This document shows positions 52,496 to 62,333 of a stretch of DNA of 64,000 nt, piece by piece. Position 1 is the first letter of the stretch, and the number at the start of each line of letters is the position of its first letter. The translations under genes and the position numbers were made by a program. Below the pieces are notes generated by a model. The model ran no database searches. It worked only from the letters and a program-made list of their open reading frames with translations, and was not told the origin of the DNA. Source of the stretch: Bacillota bacterium (GTDB lineage: Bacteria; Bacillota; Dehalobacteriia; UBA4068; UBA4997); assembly GCA_021771915.1 (NCBI GenBank), contig JAETNY010000002.1, positions 1 to 64,000 of the forward strand, read 5' to 3'.

Positions 52496-53116
52496 TTAAT
52501 CATCAATCTGCACACGCCGCCCCACAATATGCAATTTTCCCTCCGCCAACAAACGCAAGGCCAGCGGATAAATAATATGCTCCTGTTCCAAAATACGCGC
52601 AGTCAGGCTATCAGCATCGTCAGTATCCAAAACCGGGACCGGCGCCTGCAAAATTATCGGGCCGCTGTCCATACCCTCATCAACAAAATGTACGGTGCAA
52701 CCAGCCACCTTAACGCCATATTCAAACGCTTGCCGTTGGGCATGTAACCCAGGAAAGCTTGGCAGCAAAGCCGGGTGAATATTCAAAACACGCTGGGGAA
52801 AAGCATTTAACAGCGTTGGCGTAACCAAACGCATATAACCAGCCAACGCCACAACCTCAACCTTTGCCGCCTGCAAAAGCTGCACCAGCTGCGCATCATA
52901 ATCTGCCCGGCTGGCAAAATCCTGCGGCAACAAAATTTTAGTTGGCACATTAGCCTTTTGCGCGCGCTGCAAAGCATAAGCGTCCGGTTTATCGCTAATA
53001 ACCAGACACAATTCTGCCGGCAGAAGCCCGGCGGCAATTTCATCAATTATTGCCTGTAAATTAGAACCACTGCCAGAAGCCAGAACAGCAATTTTTAATT
53101 TCTCTGCTTGCGCCAT
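52496..53116 (-). CDS. purN: Phosphoribosylglycinamide formyltransferase
   Basis: The 206-residue enzyme transfers formyl from 10-formyl-THF to GAR. It shows IAVLASGSGSNLQAIID, LAGYMRLVTPTLL, RVLNIHPALLPSFPG and GCTVHFVDEGMDSGPIILQ, with the catalytic Asn-His-Asp set. It lies 9 nt after purM. Confidence 0.96.
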   Translation of the reverse strand: MAQAEKLKIAVLASGSGSNLQAIIDEIAAGLLPAELCLVISDKPDAYALQRAQKANVPTKILLPQDFASRADYDAQLVQLLQAAKVEVVALAGYMRLVTPTLLNAFPQRVLNIHPALLPSFPGLHAQRQAFEYGVKVAGCTVHFVDEGMDSGPIILQAPVPVLDTDDADSLTARILEQEHIIYPLALRLLAEGKLHIVGRRVQIDD

Positions 53117-53125
53117 AATTTCCTC

Positions 53126-54148
53126 CTATTTGATTACTACACCCGGCATATCGTTTGCACGCTCAATCATCTGACCAATTACCAGCGCATCAGGGCATTG
53201 CTGCTGCACAGCCGCCACTGCGTCAGCCGCCACAATCACCACATAACCAATACCCATATTAAATACACGATACATTTCTGCCGGCTCAATTGCGCCCAAA
53301 CGCTGAATTAAATCAAAAACAGCATGTCTCTGCCAAGAGGTAGCATCAATTTCTGCGGTCAGATTTTCAGCGTAAACGCGAGGCAGATTTTCCAGCAAAC
53401 CACCGCCAGTAATATGGCACATGCCTTTAACCTCAACCTTGTCCAGCAAAGGCAAAATATCCGCAACATAGATACGCGTAGGTGTTAGCATAGCCTCGCC
53501 CACAGTCTGCCCCAATTCCTCCACATAGCTTTGCGCATTCAAACTGCCCTCCAGCAAAACCCGACGCGCCAAAGAAAAACCGTTGCTATGCAGACCAGTG
53601 CTTGGCAAGCCCAGCAAAACATCGCCAGCCGCCACCTTATCTCCAGTCAAAACCCGGCTTTTATCGGCAACACCCACCGCAAAACCGGCAATATCATATT
53701 CATCATCAGGATAAAAGCCAGGCATTTCAGCGGTTTCACCGCCAATCAAAGCACAACCAGCCTGTTTGCAGCCCTCCGCTACGCCTTTCACTATATCCGC
53801 CACCCGGTCCGGCACCAGCTTGCCCAAAGCAATATAATCAAGGAAGAAAAGCGGCTCCGCGCCCTGAGCCAAAATATCGTTAACGCACATGGCCACGGCG
53901 TCAATACCAACTGTATCATGCTTATCCAAAAGCTGCGCCACACGCAGCTTGGTGCCAACACCATCAGTGCCAGAAAGCAGCACCGGCTGGCGATATTTCT
54001 GCGTGTTCAGCTCAAAAAGCCCGGCAAAGCTGCCTAAATCCGTCAAAACCTCCGGCCGATAAGTGCTTTGCACAAAACCTTTCATTTTTTTCACAGCCAG
54101 ATTGCCAGCATCAATATCCACACCGGCATCTTTATATGAAATTGCCAT
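53126..54148 (-). CDS. purM: Phosphoribosylformylglycinamidine cyclo-ligase
   Basis: The 340-residue AIR synthetase has [78 protein letters not shown] and [14 protein letters not shown]. The ATG at 54148 has GGCGG 7 nt upstream; the frame is open to 54166. It follows purF by 45 nt. Confidence 0.96.
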   Translation of the reverse strand: MAISYKDAGVDIDAGNLAVKKMKGFVQSTYRPEVLTDLGSFAGLFELNTQKYRQPVLLSGTDGVGTKLRVAQLLDKHDTVGIDAVAMCVNDILAQGAEPLFFLDYIALGKLVPDRVADIVKGVAEGCKQAGCALIGGETAEMPGFYPDDEYDIAGFAVGVADKSRVLTGDKVAAGDVLLGLPSTGLHSNGFSLARRVLLEGSLNAQSYVEELGQTVGEAMLTPTRIYVADILPLLDKVEVKGMCHITGGGLLENLPRVYAENLTAEIDATSWQRHAVFDLIQRLGAIEPAEMYRVFNMGIGYVVIVAADAVAAVQQQCPDALVIGQMIERANDMPGVVIK

Positions 54149-54193
54149 ATTCAAACCGCCTTTCATCTATTATATTATTTTTTTTCATGCCTA

Positions 54194-55654
54194 TTATTCG
54201 GAAATATTAAAATTGTATTTTTCCTGGTCCTTATACTGCTTTTCAGGCACGTCAACCGGGTATTTACCAGAGAAACAGCCCTCGCAGAATTTTAATTTAC
54301 ATTCCGGGATTAGCTTTGGCAAATGCTCCAGCTTCAAATAACCCAGACTATCCACGCCGATAAGTTCTGTCAATTTTTCCAACGGAACCTTGTTGGCAAT
54401 CAAATTTTCCGGTCTGTCCACGTCAGTGCCAAAATAACAGGGAAATTTAAAAGGCGGCGCCGCAATACGCAAATGAACTTCCTTAGCGCCAGCATTACGC
54501 AAAATTTCTACAATGCGTTTACTGGTAGTGCCACGCACAATCGAATCATCAAGCATAACCACCCGTTTGCCGCTAACGGTTTCTCGCAGGGCATTAAGCT
54601 TAATCTTTACAGAATTTTCACGCTGACTTTGTGTGGGCTGAATAAAAGTGCGTGCAATATAACGATTTTTAATAAAACCGACACCATAGGGAATACCCGA
54701 CTCCTGCGCATAACCCAAAGCAGCGTCCACGCCGCTGTCCGGCACGCCAATTACAACATCGGCCTCCACCGGATAATCTTTAGCCAGCAGCTGGCCAGCA
54801 CGTAAACGGGATTTATGCACACTAACGCCTTCGATAGTAGAATCAGGCCGGGCAAAATAGCAATACTCAAAAATACAAATGCCGCCTTCATTTTTACCGC
54901 AGTGTATGTTAATACTTCGCGGACCTTTTTTATCAATAACTATAATTTCACCGGGCTCAATATCACGTACAAATTCAGCACCAATACACTCCAACGCGCA
55001 GGATTCTGAAGCGACCAGCCAGGCATTGCCCAACCGCCCCAGGCAAAGCGGCCGAAAACCATATGGGTCACGCACCGCCAAAAGCTTGTCCGCACAGCTT
55101 AAAACCAGTGAATAAGCGCCTTTCAGGTGAAACATCGCAATTTGCACCGCTTCTTCCAGACTGTCAGTTTGCAGCCACTGTTCAATAATAACTGAACTGA
55201 TAACCTCGGTATCAGTAGTTGTCTGGAAAGTTATACCCTTATGTTCAAGATTGGATTTTAACTCTGAAGCATTTATCAAATTGCCGTTATGCGCCAAAAC
55301 CATCAACCCCTTAAAATGGCGCGAAAGCAACGGCTGCGCATTAAAACGATAAGGCTGGCCAGTTGTGGAATAGCGCGTATGGCCTATTGCAATCTGGCCA
55401 CTGCCCAGTCCGTCCAGATGTTCTCTGGTGAAAACGTCCGGCACCAGCCCCAAATCCTTATGCAGAGATACCGCACCATTATTATTTACCGCAATACCGC
55501 AACTTTCCTGACCGCGGTGCTGCAAAGCATAAAGCGCCATATAAGTTTTCTGCACCACATTTGTTTCATTTGTAGCGTCATAAATCCCAAAAACGCCACA
55601 CTCTTCATGCAACTTGTCCCACGGAGTTTTTTGCTGAAATTGCTCCATTTGCAT
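54194..55654 (-). CDS. purF: Amidophosphoribosyltransferase
   Basis: The 486-residue enzyme makes phosphoribosylamine from PRPP and glutamine. A short propeptide precedes the nucleophile in HEECGVFGIYD (Cys19). Then come ALQHRGQESCGIAV, GHTRYSTTG, the PRPP loop VVMLDDSIVRGTTSKRIV and the C-terminal CEGCFSGKYPVD typical of the iron-sulfur form. It lies 85 nt after purB. Confidence 0.96.
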   Translation of the reverse strand: MQMEQFQQKTPWDKLHEECGVFGIYDATNETNVVQKTYMALYALQHRGQESCGIAVNNNGAVSLHKDLGLVPDVFTREHLDGLGSGQIAIGHTRYSTTGQPYRFNAQPLLSRHFKGLMVLAHNGNLINASELKSNLEHKGITFQTTTDTEVISSVIIEQWLQTDSLEEAVQIAMFHLKGAYSLVLSCADKLLAVRDPYGFRPLCLGRLGNAWLVASESCALECIGAEFVRDIEPGEIIVIDKKGPRSINIHCGKNEGGICIFEYCYFARPDSTIEGVSVHKSRLRAGQLLAKDYPVEADVVIGVPDSGVDAALGYAQESGIPYGVGFIKNRYIARTFIQPTQSQRENSVKIKLNALRETVSGKRVVMLDDSIVRGTTSKRIVEILRNAGAKEVHLRIAAPPFKFPCYFGTDVDRPENLIANKVPLEKLTELIGVDSLGYLKLEHLPKLIPECKLKFCEGCFSGKYPVDVPEKQYKDQEKYNFNISE

Positions 55655-55739
55655 TTTTCTTACCCCATTTCCCTAATATGCGAAATCAATAAAGCAAAAC
55701 TTATATAATGTTTTTTATATTTTAAAACTACAAATCGTT

Positions 55740-57038
55740 TTAAAAAATATTGGCACGTTTGTAGATGTAATCAAAATGTTTCATATAATATTCATAATCA
55801 AAGAGAGAGTCCAATTCCTCAATAGAAATAATGCTCATAACCTCACTGTCCTGCAACAGATAATAAGCAAAATCCATATGCTCCTGCGCGGCTGCAATAG
55901 CATTGCGCTGTACCATTTCATAAGCCTGCACACGCGGCACGCCATGCTCCTGCAAGGCCATCAGAACTCTTTGTGAGAAAATAAGCCCTTTAGTCAAATC
56001 AAGATTGCGTTCCATCTGCTCATGATTAATGCTGATGCCTCGCAACGTTTCCAGCATCATTTGCAGCATGTAATCAACCAGCAGACAGCTATCAGCAATA
56101 ATTATGCGTTCTGCGGAAGCATGCGTGTAATCACGTTCGTCCCAAAGCGGCACGTCCTCCAACGCCGCCATGGCATTGCCACGCAAAATCCTGGCCAGAC
56201 CACTGACGCTTTCCGCTTTAACTGGATTAATTTTATGCGGCATAGCAAAGGAACCAACCATGCCATGCTCAAACGGCTCAGCCAGTTCAGCAATTTCCGT
56301 ACGCTCCAGCGTACGAATTTCAATCGCAAACTTATCCAGCGTGGAACCCAAAAGCGCCAACACCAGCAAAAGTTCCGCATGCCGGTCACGCTGTAAAATC
56401 TGCGAGGCCGAAACAGTCTGACGCAAATCCAAACGCCGACAAATATGCTCCTCTACAAAAGGGTCAATATGAGCATAGGAACCAACCGCACCGGACATTT
56501 TGCCCACGGCCACACAGTTACGCGCCTGATGTAGCCGCGCCAGAGAACGGTCAATCTCTCCCGTCCAAACTACCATTTTAAGCCCGAAAGACATCGGTTC
56601 GGCATGCTCGCCATGCGTTCGACCCACCATTAAGGTATATTTATGTTCTTTAGCCAACTCGGCCAAAACATCGCGCAGCTGATAAAGTTTGCCAATAATC
56701 AGGTCTACCGCCTGACGCATCTGCACCGCCATAGAGGTATCAACCAAATCTGAAGCAGTTATACCCCAATGTAGTTTTTTGGCGTTTTCCTCGCCGATAC
56801 GTTCAGAAACTGCAGCGAAAAAGGCCGCCACATCATGCCGGGTAACGCTCTCAATCTCCTTTATACGCTGCAAATCAAAACCAGCCTTAGCCACAATATC
56901 ATCATAAGCTTCTTTATCCAGCTGCCCCATATCTTTCATGGCTTCGCAAACATAAAGCTCCACTTGCAGCATCTGCTGAAAACGATTTTCATCTGACCAT
57001 ATTTTCTCCATTTCCGGCAGTCTATAACGCGCAATCAT
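55740..57038 (-). CDS. purB: Adenylosuccinate lyase
   Basis: The roughly 432-residue enzyme cleaves SAICAR and adenylosuccinate. It shows ARYRLPEMEKIWSDENRF, VTRHDVAAFFAAVSE, GITASDLVDTSMAVQMRQA, VGRTHGEHAEPMSFGLK and the superfamily signature GSFAMPHKINPVKAE. The ATG at 57038 has AGAGGTG upstream. It lies 34 nt after purE. Confidence 0.96.
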   Translation of the reverse strand: MIARYRLPEMEKIWSDENRFQQMLQVELYVCEAMKDMGQLDKEAYDDIVAKAGFDLQRIKEIESVTRHDVAAFFAAVSERIGEENAKKLHWGITASDLVDTSMAVQMRQAVDLIIGKLYQLRDVLAELAKEHKYTLMVGRTHGEHAEPMSFGLKMVVWTGEIDRSLARLHQARNCVAVGKMSGAVGSYAHIDPFVEEHICRRLDLRQTVSASQILQRDRHAELLLVLALLGSTLDKFAIEIRTLERTEIAELAEPFEHGMVGSFAMPHKINPVKAESVSGLARILRGNAMAALEDVPLWDERDYTHASAERIIIADSCLLVDYMLQMMLETLRGISINHEQMERNLDLTKGLIFSQRVLMALQEHGVPRVQAYEMVQRNAIAAAQEHMDFAYYLLQDSEVMSIISIEELDSLFDYEYYMKHFDYIYKRANIF

Positions 57039-57072
57039 GGCTCTCACCTCTTATTCCAACATATAAAATCTG

Positions 57073-57585
57073 CTATTTTTGCGCAAGATAACCATCAACG
57101 CCCAGCTTCTGCAATTTCTCATCTTTGGCTTCCACACCGGCAACCATATTCTGCTTAAATGACTGCAAACGCACAGACAAATCACTATCCGCCAAGGCCA
57201 AAATCTGCGCAGCCAAAATACCAGCATTACGCGCGCCGTCTATCGCCACCGTAGCCACTGGTATACCGGCCGGCATCTGCACAGTTGCCAGCAGGGCATC
57301 AAAACCAACCAAAGCGCCGGACTTTATCGGCACGCCAATCACCGGTAGAGTTGTTTCCGCAGCAATCACACCGGCCAGATGCGCCGCGCCGCCGGCTCCA
57401 GCAATAATCACACCAAAATCAGCCGCTGCCGCGCCTGCCGCCAGTTGTGCCGTCCGCTGCGGTGTGCGGTGAGCAGAACTGACATGCACCTCATAGCCCA
57501 CCTGCAATTCATCTAAAACCTGGCAGGCATTCCGCATAGTAACCAGGTCAGAATCGCTGCCCATGATAATCAAAACTTTTTTCAT
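57073..57585 (-). CDS. purE: 5-(carboxyamino)imidazole ribonucleotide mutase
   Basis: The 170-residue protein has VLIIMGSDSDLVTMRNACQVLDEL, VSSAHRTPQRTAQLAAGAAAADFGVIIAGAGGAAHLAGVIA and LPVIGVPIKSGALVGFDALLATVQMPAGIPVAT. It is the first gene of the purine unit. No purK, purC, purS, purQ or purL follows, unlike the Bacillus operon. AAGGAG lies 11 nt before the ATG. No purine riboswitch fits in the 85-nt gap after thrC. Confidence 0.95.
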   Translation of the reverse strand: MKKVLIIMGSDSDLVTMRNACQVLDELQVGYEVHVSSAHRTPQRTAQLAAGAAAADFGVIIAGAGGAAHLAGVIAAETTLPVIGVPIKSGALVGFDALLATVQMPAGIPVATVAIDGARNAGILAAQILALADSDLSVRLQSFKQNMVAGVEAKDEKLQKLGVDGYLAQK

Positions 57586-57670
57586 CAGTCAAACCGCTCC
57601 TTAATCTTAACCAATCCCTAAAAACAAAACCTTTTTAACAATTTCCCAATTTATCAATTATTTTATATAA

Positions 57671-59161
57671 TTACACTTCCAACAAATCACATACCACCTG
57701 CGGCATGTTTTGAGCTGTGGTCACCTGTTTATGCCGAATTGGCCGACTGTCCAAATCACGCAAAGCCTGATGTACCGGCTGACCAATAACAGCAGATAAA
57801 CGATTTAGAATTTCAGTTTCCACGTCTTCCGCCGCCACAGTTTCACCCAAAGCCGCCAAAACAGCCCGGCCAAACTTAAAGGGACTGGCTGTGGAAGCAA
57901 CTACCACCGGCCGATTATCCCCACTTTGTGCCAGATAATCCTCATAAACAGCCACAGCCACCGCAGTATGTGGGTCCAAAGCATAATGCTGTTCAGTAAA
58001 ATATTTATTTATTGTCGCTGCCACGCGTTCTTCAGTAGCATAACCACCGCTTATCAGTGTCTGCCATTTGGCAAACGCCTCCTTATCGGCTGTAAAACAG
58101 CCCTTTTCGGCCAAATCAGCATAGGCTGCTCTTACTTTGACAGTATCGCCGTCGGTCATCGCATAATAGAAACGCTCAAAATTACTGCTTATCAGAATAT
58201 CCATGCTGGGGCTGGTGGTTTTCACAAAATCACGACGGCGATCATAAACGCCAGTGGTTAACACATCAGCCAACACTTTATTGCTATTGCTGGCACAAAC
58301 CAGATGTCCAATCGGCAGGCCCATTTCCCGGGCATAATAAGCCGCCAGAATGTTGCCAAAATTACCTGTCGGCACAACTACATTAAAGCTATCACCCGGT
58401 TGCAGACTGCCCTGACGCAACATTTCTGCATAACTCCAAAAATAGTAAACAATCTGTGGACACAGCCGCCCCCAGTTGATTGAATTGGCCGAGGAAAACT
58501 CCTTATCGGCCGTCTGTAAACGCTGTTGCATAGCAGAGTCCGCAAAAATCTGCTTAACACCGGTCTGACAGGTATCAAAATTGCCCTCAACAGCCACCAC
58601 ATAAGTATTATCGCCGTCGGTGGTAGACATTTGCAAATATTGCGCCTGACTGACGCCGCCCTGAGGATAAAAACAAATAACTTTAATCCCGGGAACATTT
58701 TTAAAACCCTCCAGCGCGGCCTTACCCGTATCACCGGAAGTTGCCACCAACACGGCAATCTCCCGGCTATCGCCTTGCAGACGCACCGCTTCAGTTAAAA
58801 GACGAGGCAAAATTTGCAGCGCCATATCCTTAAATGCCGCCGTCGGCCCCTGCCAAAGTTCCAGAATATGCATACCGTCTTTCAGTTTAACCAACGGCGC
58901 AATTTTCGGACAGGCAAAATTTTTGCCGTAAGAAGCCTCTACAATTTCCTGCAAGCGTTCCGGCTGATAATCAGTTAAAAACAGCCCCAAAATTTTAACC
59001 GCCAGAGTTTGATAACTCATGGTCTGCAATTCAGTCCAGCTATAAGCAAATTCAGGCAATTTATCCGGCACATAAAGACCGCCGTCCGCCGCCAACCCCT
59101 GCCGAATGGCCGCTGCACTGCACTGACTGGCCGCCGCACCACGCGTACTGATATACTGCAT
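57671..59161 (-). CDS. thrC: Threonine synthase
   Basis: The 496-residue PLP enzyme converts O-phosphohomoserine to threonine. Blocks are YISTRGAAASQCSAAAIRQG, GLAADGGLYVPDKLPEF, LWQGPTAAFKDMALQ (PLP lysine), VLVATSGDTGKAALEGF, SSANSINWGRLCPQIVYYF and VPTGNFGNILAAYYA. GAGGTG lies 6 nt before the ATG at 59161 and gives the normal family length. The upstream trmB gene has no stop before this ATG, so the reading frame is continuous with it. Confidence 0.93.
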   Translation of the reverse strand: MQYISTRGAAASQCSAAAIRQGLAADGGLYVPDKLPEFAYSWTELQTMSYQTLAVKILGLFLTDYQPERLQEIVEASYGKNFACPKIAPLVKLKDGMHILELWQGPTAAFKDMALQILPRLLTEAVRLQGDSREIAVLVATSGDTGKAALEGFKNVPGIKVICFYPQGGVSQAQYLQMSTTDGDNTYVVAVEGNFDTCQTGVKQIFADSAMQQRLQTADKEFSSANSINWGRLCPQIVYYFWSYAEMLRQGSLQPGDSFNVVVPTGNFGNILAAYYAREMGLPIGHLVCASNSNKVLADVLTTGVYDRRRDFVKTTSPSMDILISSNFERFYYAMTDGDTVKVRAAYADLAEKGCFTADKEAFAKWQTLISGGYATEERVAATINKYFTEQHYALDPHTAVAVAVYEDYLAQSGDNRPVVVASTASPFKFGRAVLAALGETVAAEDVETEILNRLSAVIGQPVHQALRDLDSRPIRHKQVTTAQNMPQVVCDLLEV

Positions 59162-59866
59162 TGATTTCACCTCAAAATCATTTTCATTCAAATTATCTTT
59201 ACTATTTATATTATTAACCGCTTTTCTGGCTATCAAACGATAAATTGGCTGTCCCAGCCGCCGAAAACGCATTTCATATTCAGTCGGTCTATCCTCCGCC
59301 GCGCCTTGCAGCGGATAATCATAATCAATATCGTCAAGCCGCCAGGAATTAGCCAGCAAACTATCAGCGGAAAAAGTAAACAGATTACGGTTATCCGTTT
59401 TCAAACAAATTTCACCGTCCGGCGCCAACAAATCCGCATACAGCTGCAAAAAGCTGCGATATGTCAAACGGCGCTTGGCATGCCGTGCTTTCGGCCAGGG
59501 GTCGGAAAAATTCAAATAAATTCTGTCCAACTCACCAGGCGCAAAGCAAGCCGCCAAAGACGCGGCATTAAGCCACAAAAACGCCAGATTAGGCGGTGTA
59601 TTAGCTGAATTATCACCCACCGCCTTGGCCAGAACAGCATCATACTGCTCCAGACCGATAATATTTAATTCAGGAAAATCCTGCGCCATAGTATTGGCAA
59701 AACGCCCACGGCCACAGCCAATCTCCAAACATAATTTTGCACCCCGGCTGCCACGGTCAGCAAAATACTGCCGCCAACGCCCCTTCGGCGCACTATCCGC
59801 TTGCAGCACCAGCTTTGGTCTGGCCAAAAGCAATTCCTTGCTGCCGGGAATATTTCGCAAACGCAT
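59162..59866 (-). CDS. trmB: tRNA (guanine-N7)-methyltransferase, in frame with thrC
   Basis: The 235-codon region encodes a complete TrmB. It shows CLEIGCGRGRFANTMAQDFP (SAM site), NIIGLEQYDAVLAKAV, YLNFSDPWPKARHAKRRLTYRSFL and the C-terminal PTEYEMRFRRLGQPIYRL. It methylates G46 of tRNA. No stop codon follows the domain: an Asn-rich run (VNNINSKDNLNENDFEVKS) leads straight into threonine synthase, so the product may be a 731-residue fusion or the genes may simply overlap as one frame. Confidence 0.88.
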
Positions 59867-59939
59867 ATCAAATAAGTCCTTAAAATTTTATTAAATAAAA
59901 ACAGGCCAGCTGCCGCATAGCAAAGACCCGGCTGCCGTT

Positions 59940-60290
59940 TTAAACGTCAGCCAGCAGTCTGTCTATTTCTGCGTCCACCTGGTCTTTAGTCATTTCATAT
60001 TCTTTTTCCAGGCGCAATTCTATAGCCTGCGCCCAAAAAGACATTTTTTCCGCCATTTTCTTAAACTTTTTGGCGTTGGGGTCTTTTTTATTCTCCTTAC
60101 CGCGATCAATCGCATTTGCAGCCACAACCGTAGCAATGGACTGACACTTCAACATGGTTTCCTTATCATATTGCTGATAATTAGCCTGCCATTCAGCAAT
60201 AACCTGTTTGAAATAGGCCGCAAATTCCGCATAGGGAATTTCGTCTTCCATCTGCAAATATTCACAAAGCTTAGCGAATAAAGCTTCCAT
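59940..60290 (-). CDS. Small helical protein of unknown function
   Basis: The 116-residue product is mostly charged and helix-forming, with a Lys-rich middle (DRGKENKKDPNAKKFKK) and an acidic tail. It has no signal peptide or membrane segment. The ATG at 60290 has GGGAG 7 nt upstream; the frame extends to 60383 but would overlap the RNase P RNA. I do not recognise a family. It lies between rnpB and trmB. Confidence 0.6.
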   Translation of the reverse strand: MEALFAKLCEYLQMEDEIPYAEFAAYFKQVIAEWQANYQQYDKETMLKCQSIATVVAANAIDRGKENKKDPNAKKFKKMAEKMSFWAQAIELRLEKEYEMTKDQVDAEIDRLLADV

Positions 60291-60343
60291 ATATCTTCTC
60301 CCTTTCATTGTATAAGAACAGTTATTAAAGCCAAAAAGCAAGC

Positions 60344-60706
60344 CAAGCAAGCCTATAAGCCGGGTTCTGTCGTGAATGAACATCTATCTGGGACGACTGT
60401 TGCCAGCCGCCTCCTGCGGCCTTTACCCGAAAACAAGACGGGCCGCCTTTTGCGTTTTCTTCTTTGGCCTTGCTTCAGGTGGGGTTTACCTAGCCGGTTG
60501 GTCTCCCAACCGCTGGTGCGCTCTTACCGCACCGTTCCATCCTTGCCGGTCTGGCCTTGCGGCCAAACTTAGGCGGTTTGTTTCTGTGGCACTTGCCTTA
60601 AGATTACTCTCACCGGCCGTTAGCCGGCACCCTGCCCTATGAAGCCCGGACTTTCCTCAGAGAGAGCCTTTTGGGATTTCCCTCCGCGTTCATTCAGCTT
60701 ACTTGG
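60344..60706 (-). ncRNA. rnpB: RNase P RNA
   Basis: The catalytic RNA of tRNA 5-end maturation. On the minus strand it starts near AAGTAAGCTGA. It contains the universal GAGGAAAGTCCGGGCTTC (CR I region) and the downstream GGTAAACCCCACC region. It ends with AGAACCCGGCTTATAGGC and a P1 strand AAGC-rich partner, so the two ends pair. Exact ends are estimated from P1. The length (about 360 nt) fits the bacterial type. Confidence 0.93.
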
Positions 60707-60756
60707 TTTTATTTTTTTGGCAAAAGTCAACAAAAAATTATTTTTATTGACTTCTC

Positions 60757-60785
60757 ATTATAGCATTTTTTTTCAGCATATGCAA
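60757..60785 (-). promoter_or_regulatory. Probable rnpB promoter
   Basis: On the minus strand, TTGCAT (60780-60785), 17 bases and TATAAT (60757-60762) lie about 45 nt before the RNase P RNA. A 7-base inverted repeat (AAGTCAA...TTGACTT) lies between the promoter and the RNA. Confidence 0.5.
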
Positions 60786-60826
60786 TCAATTTTGCAGATA
60801 TTTTTAATAATTAAGAAAATAAATAA

Positions 60827-61471
60827 TCAAAATCCAAGTTTTTCATCAATCAGAACAATCTCCGCTTCAGCTCGCTTCAAGCAATGCAGATGAATTACCA
60901 GCGCATTACAAATACGGTCCGGGCTTTGGCAATCATAACATTTATCGCCCTTAACAGCGCAAGGCGTGCGATACCCCTTACGAGAAGTATTTTGCGGCGC
61001 AGCCACATTGCGCGCCCTCCAAATAGCATGCTCCAAATCAGTGCACAGCTTGCTGATGCTGAACACAAAGTAAACCTTGCCATGCCCATAAAGCGTGCCG
61101 GCCACACGGTTGCCGATAGCGTCAATATTAACCAACTCGCCATTAATCGTAGCCGCATTAACCGAGGTCAAAAAAATCTCTCCCTGCGTAGTCAGCGGCA
61201 GAACCTCAAAAAAATTCTGTCCCGACTCCGGGTGCATTGGGTCAATCACCTGATTATGCTTGGCCAGCAAATCATAAACACCCATATTGTACAGTGTACG
61301 GGAATCGCCAAAAGACACCGTGCAGCCGTCAATCTGCTCGTTCAGATAGGCCGCCGCAGCCGCACCATCAGCAAAATGCGCCGTTTTATAGCCTTTTTTG
61401 GCAAAAGCCGCCAAAACCTGCTTAATATCAAAATTTTGCATAATATCATTATTCTGTTCATTATTCAACAT
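60827..61471 (-). CDS. LUD-domain protein (LutC/YkgG-like, DUF162)
   Basis: The 214-residue protein has the LUD fold (TVSFGDSRTLYNMGVYDLL, GEIFLTSVNAATINGELVNIDAIGNRVAGTLYGHGKVYFV). Its C-terminal cysteines (GDKCYDCQSPDRICN) are typical of the stand-alone LUD group. Relatives act with LutA/LutB in lactate oxidation, but neither is nearby, so a role in lactate use is not supported here. The ATG at 61471 has GGGG 8 nt upstream. Confidence 0.85.
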   Translation of the reverse strand: MLNNEQNNDIMQNFDIKQVLAAFAKKGYKTAHFADGAAAAAYLNEQIDGCTVSFGDSRTLYNMGVYDLLAKHNQVIDPMHPESGQNFFEVLPLTTQGEIFLTSVNAATINGELVNIDAIGNRVAGTLYGHGKVYFVFSISKLCTDLEHAIWRARNVAAPQNTSRKGYRTPCAVKGDKCYDCQSPDRICNALVIHLHCLKRAEAEIVLIDEKLGF

Positions 61472-61485
61472 ATGTATCACCCCAA

Positions 61486-62283
61486 TTATGAACAGCTATA
61501 AAACTGCCAGCTATCGCCCACTTCCGCATATAAAACTTCCAAATCCGGCAAAGCCTTGGCCAATTTGGCGCCCAGACGTTTAATGCCTATAATCTCCGTG
61601 GCAAAATGCGTACCGTCAATAACGGTAAAACCATTGTGCGCCGCCTGCAAGCCAATATGATGTTTGCCGTCTGCGGAAAGCAGAGCATCACAGCCGGCCG
61701 CCTGCGCCTGCGGCCACAAGTCCAGACCGGCGCCACCCACCACGGCCAGTTTATGATAGATTTTATTCGGCTGACAACCAGCCGCGCGTACCACCGGCAA
61801 ATCCAACTTCTGGCAAACCAGGTTCAGCAAAGCCTGTCCCAACAAAGGCTTTGGCAGTTGACCGGCCAACAGCAGAATTTCTGTCGCGGTGTAATTGGGG
61901 TCTAAAATTGGCGTAATATTCTGCAAACCCAGAGTTTCAGCCAACGCCCAGTTTATACCGTCCTGAGCATTATCCCAGTTGGTATGCGCCGCCGCCGCGG
62001 CAATACCCTGCCGAGCCAGCGCCATAATCAAATCGCCCTCATAGCCGCCAGCCAGAACTCGCTTCTGCCCGGTAAAAATAAACGGGTGATGTGTTAAAAT
62101 CAGCTGACAATCATGCGCCGCTGCCTGCTCCAACACCGGACAGGTTAAATCCAGCGCCACCATAACCCGGCGACAATCGGCTGTCATATCGCCCAGCAAC
62201 AGACCGGGATTATCCCAGTCTGCCGCCAACTGCGGCGGCGCCAGACTCTCCACAACTGCCATAATATCCTCAATCTTCCGCAT
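61486..62283 (-). CDS. Nif3-like dinuclear metal-centre protein
   Basis: The 265-residue member of the Nif3/YqfO-YbgI family, which forms hexamers with a two-metal site of unknown activity. It shows WDNPGLLLGDM, LILTHHPFIFTGQKRVL, AAHTNWDNAQDGINWALAE and VIDGTHFATEIIGIKRL, with the metal-binding His residues. AGAGGTG precedes the ATG. It is followed after 14 nt by the LUD gene and lies next to trmK, a conserved pairing in Bacillota. Confidence 0.92.
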   Translation of the reverse strand: MRKIEDIMAVVESLAPPQLAADWDNPGLLLGDMTADCRRVMVALDLTCPVLEQAAAHDCQLILTHHPFIFTGQKRVLAGGYEGDLIMALARQGIAAAAAHTNWDNAQDGINWALAETLGLQNITPILDPNYTATEILLLAGQLPKPLLGQALLNLVCQKLDLPVVRAAGCQPNKIYHKLAVVGGAGLDLWPQAQAAGCDALLSADGKHHIGLQAAHNGFTVIDGTHFATEIIGIKRLGAKLAKALPDLEVLYAEVGDSWQFYSCS

Positions 62284-62333
62284 TATTTCACCTCTGTAAT
62301 ATGCGTAATTATTAATTTATGTCAAGCCACGGC

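Noticed and set aside
57586-57670. Purine riboswitch before purE
   Set aside because: The 85-base AT-rich gap shows no three-way-junction pattern and no terminator.
59870-59945. Hairpin terminator between the 116-residue gene and trmB
   Set aside because: The GC-rich CGGCAGC blocks are direct rather than inverted repeats, so they do not form a stem.
60291-60383. N-terminal extension of the small helical protein into the RNase P RNA
   Set aside because: The extension lies in the 3-prime end of rnpB, and a better Shine-Dalgarno site and ATG exist at 60290.
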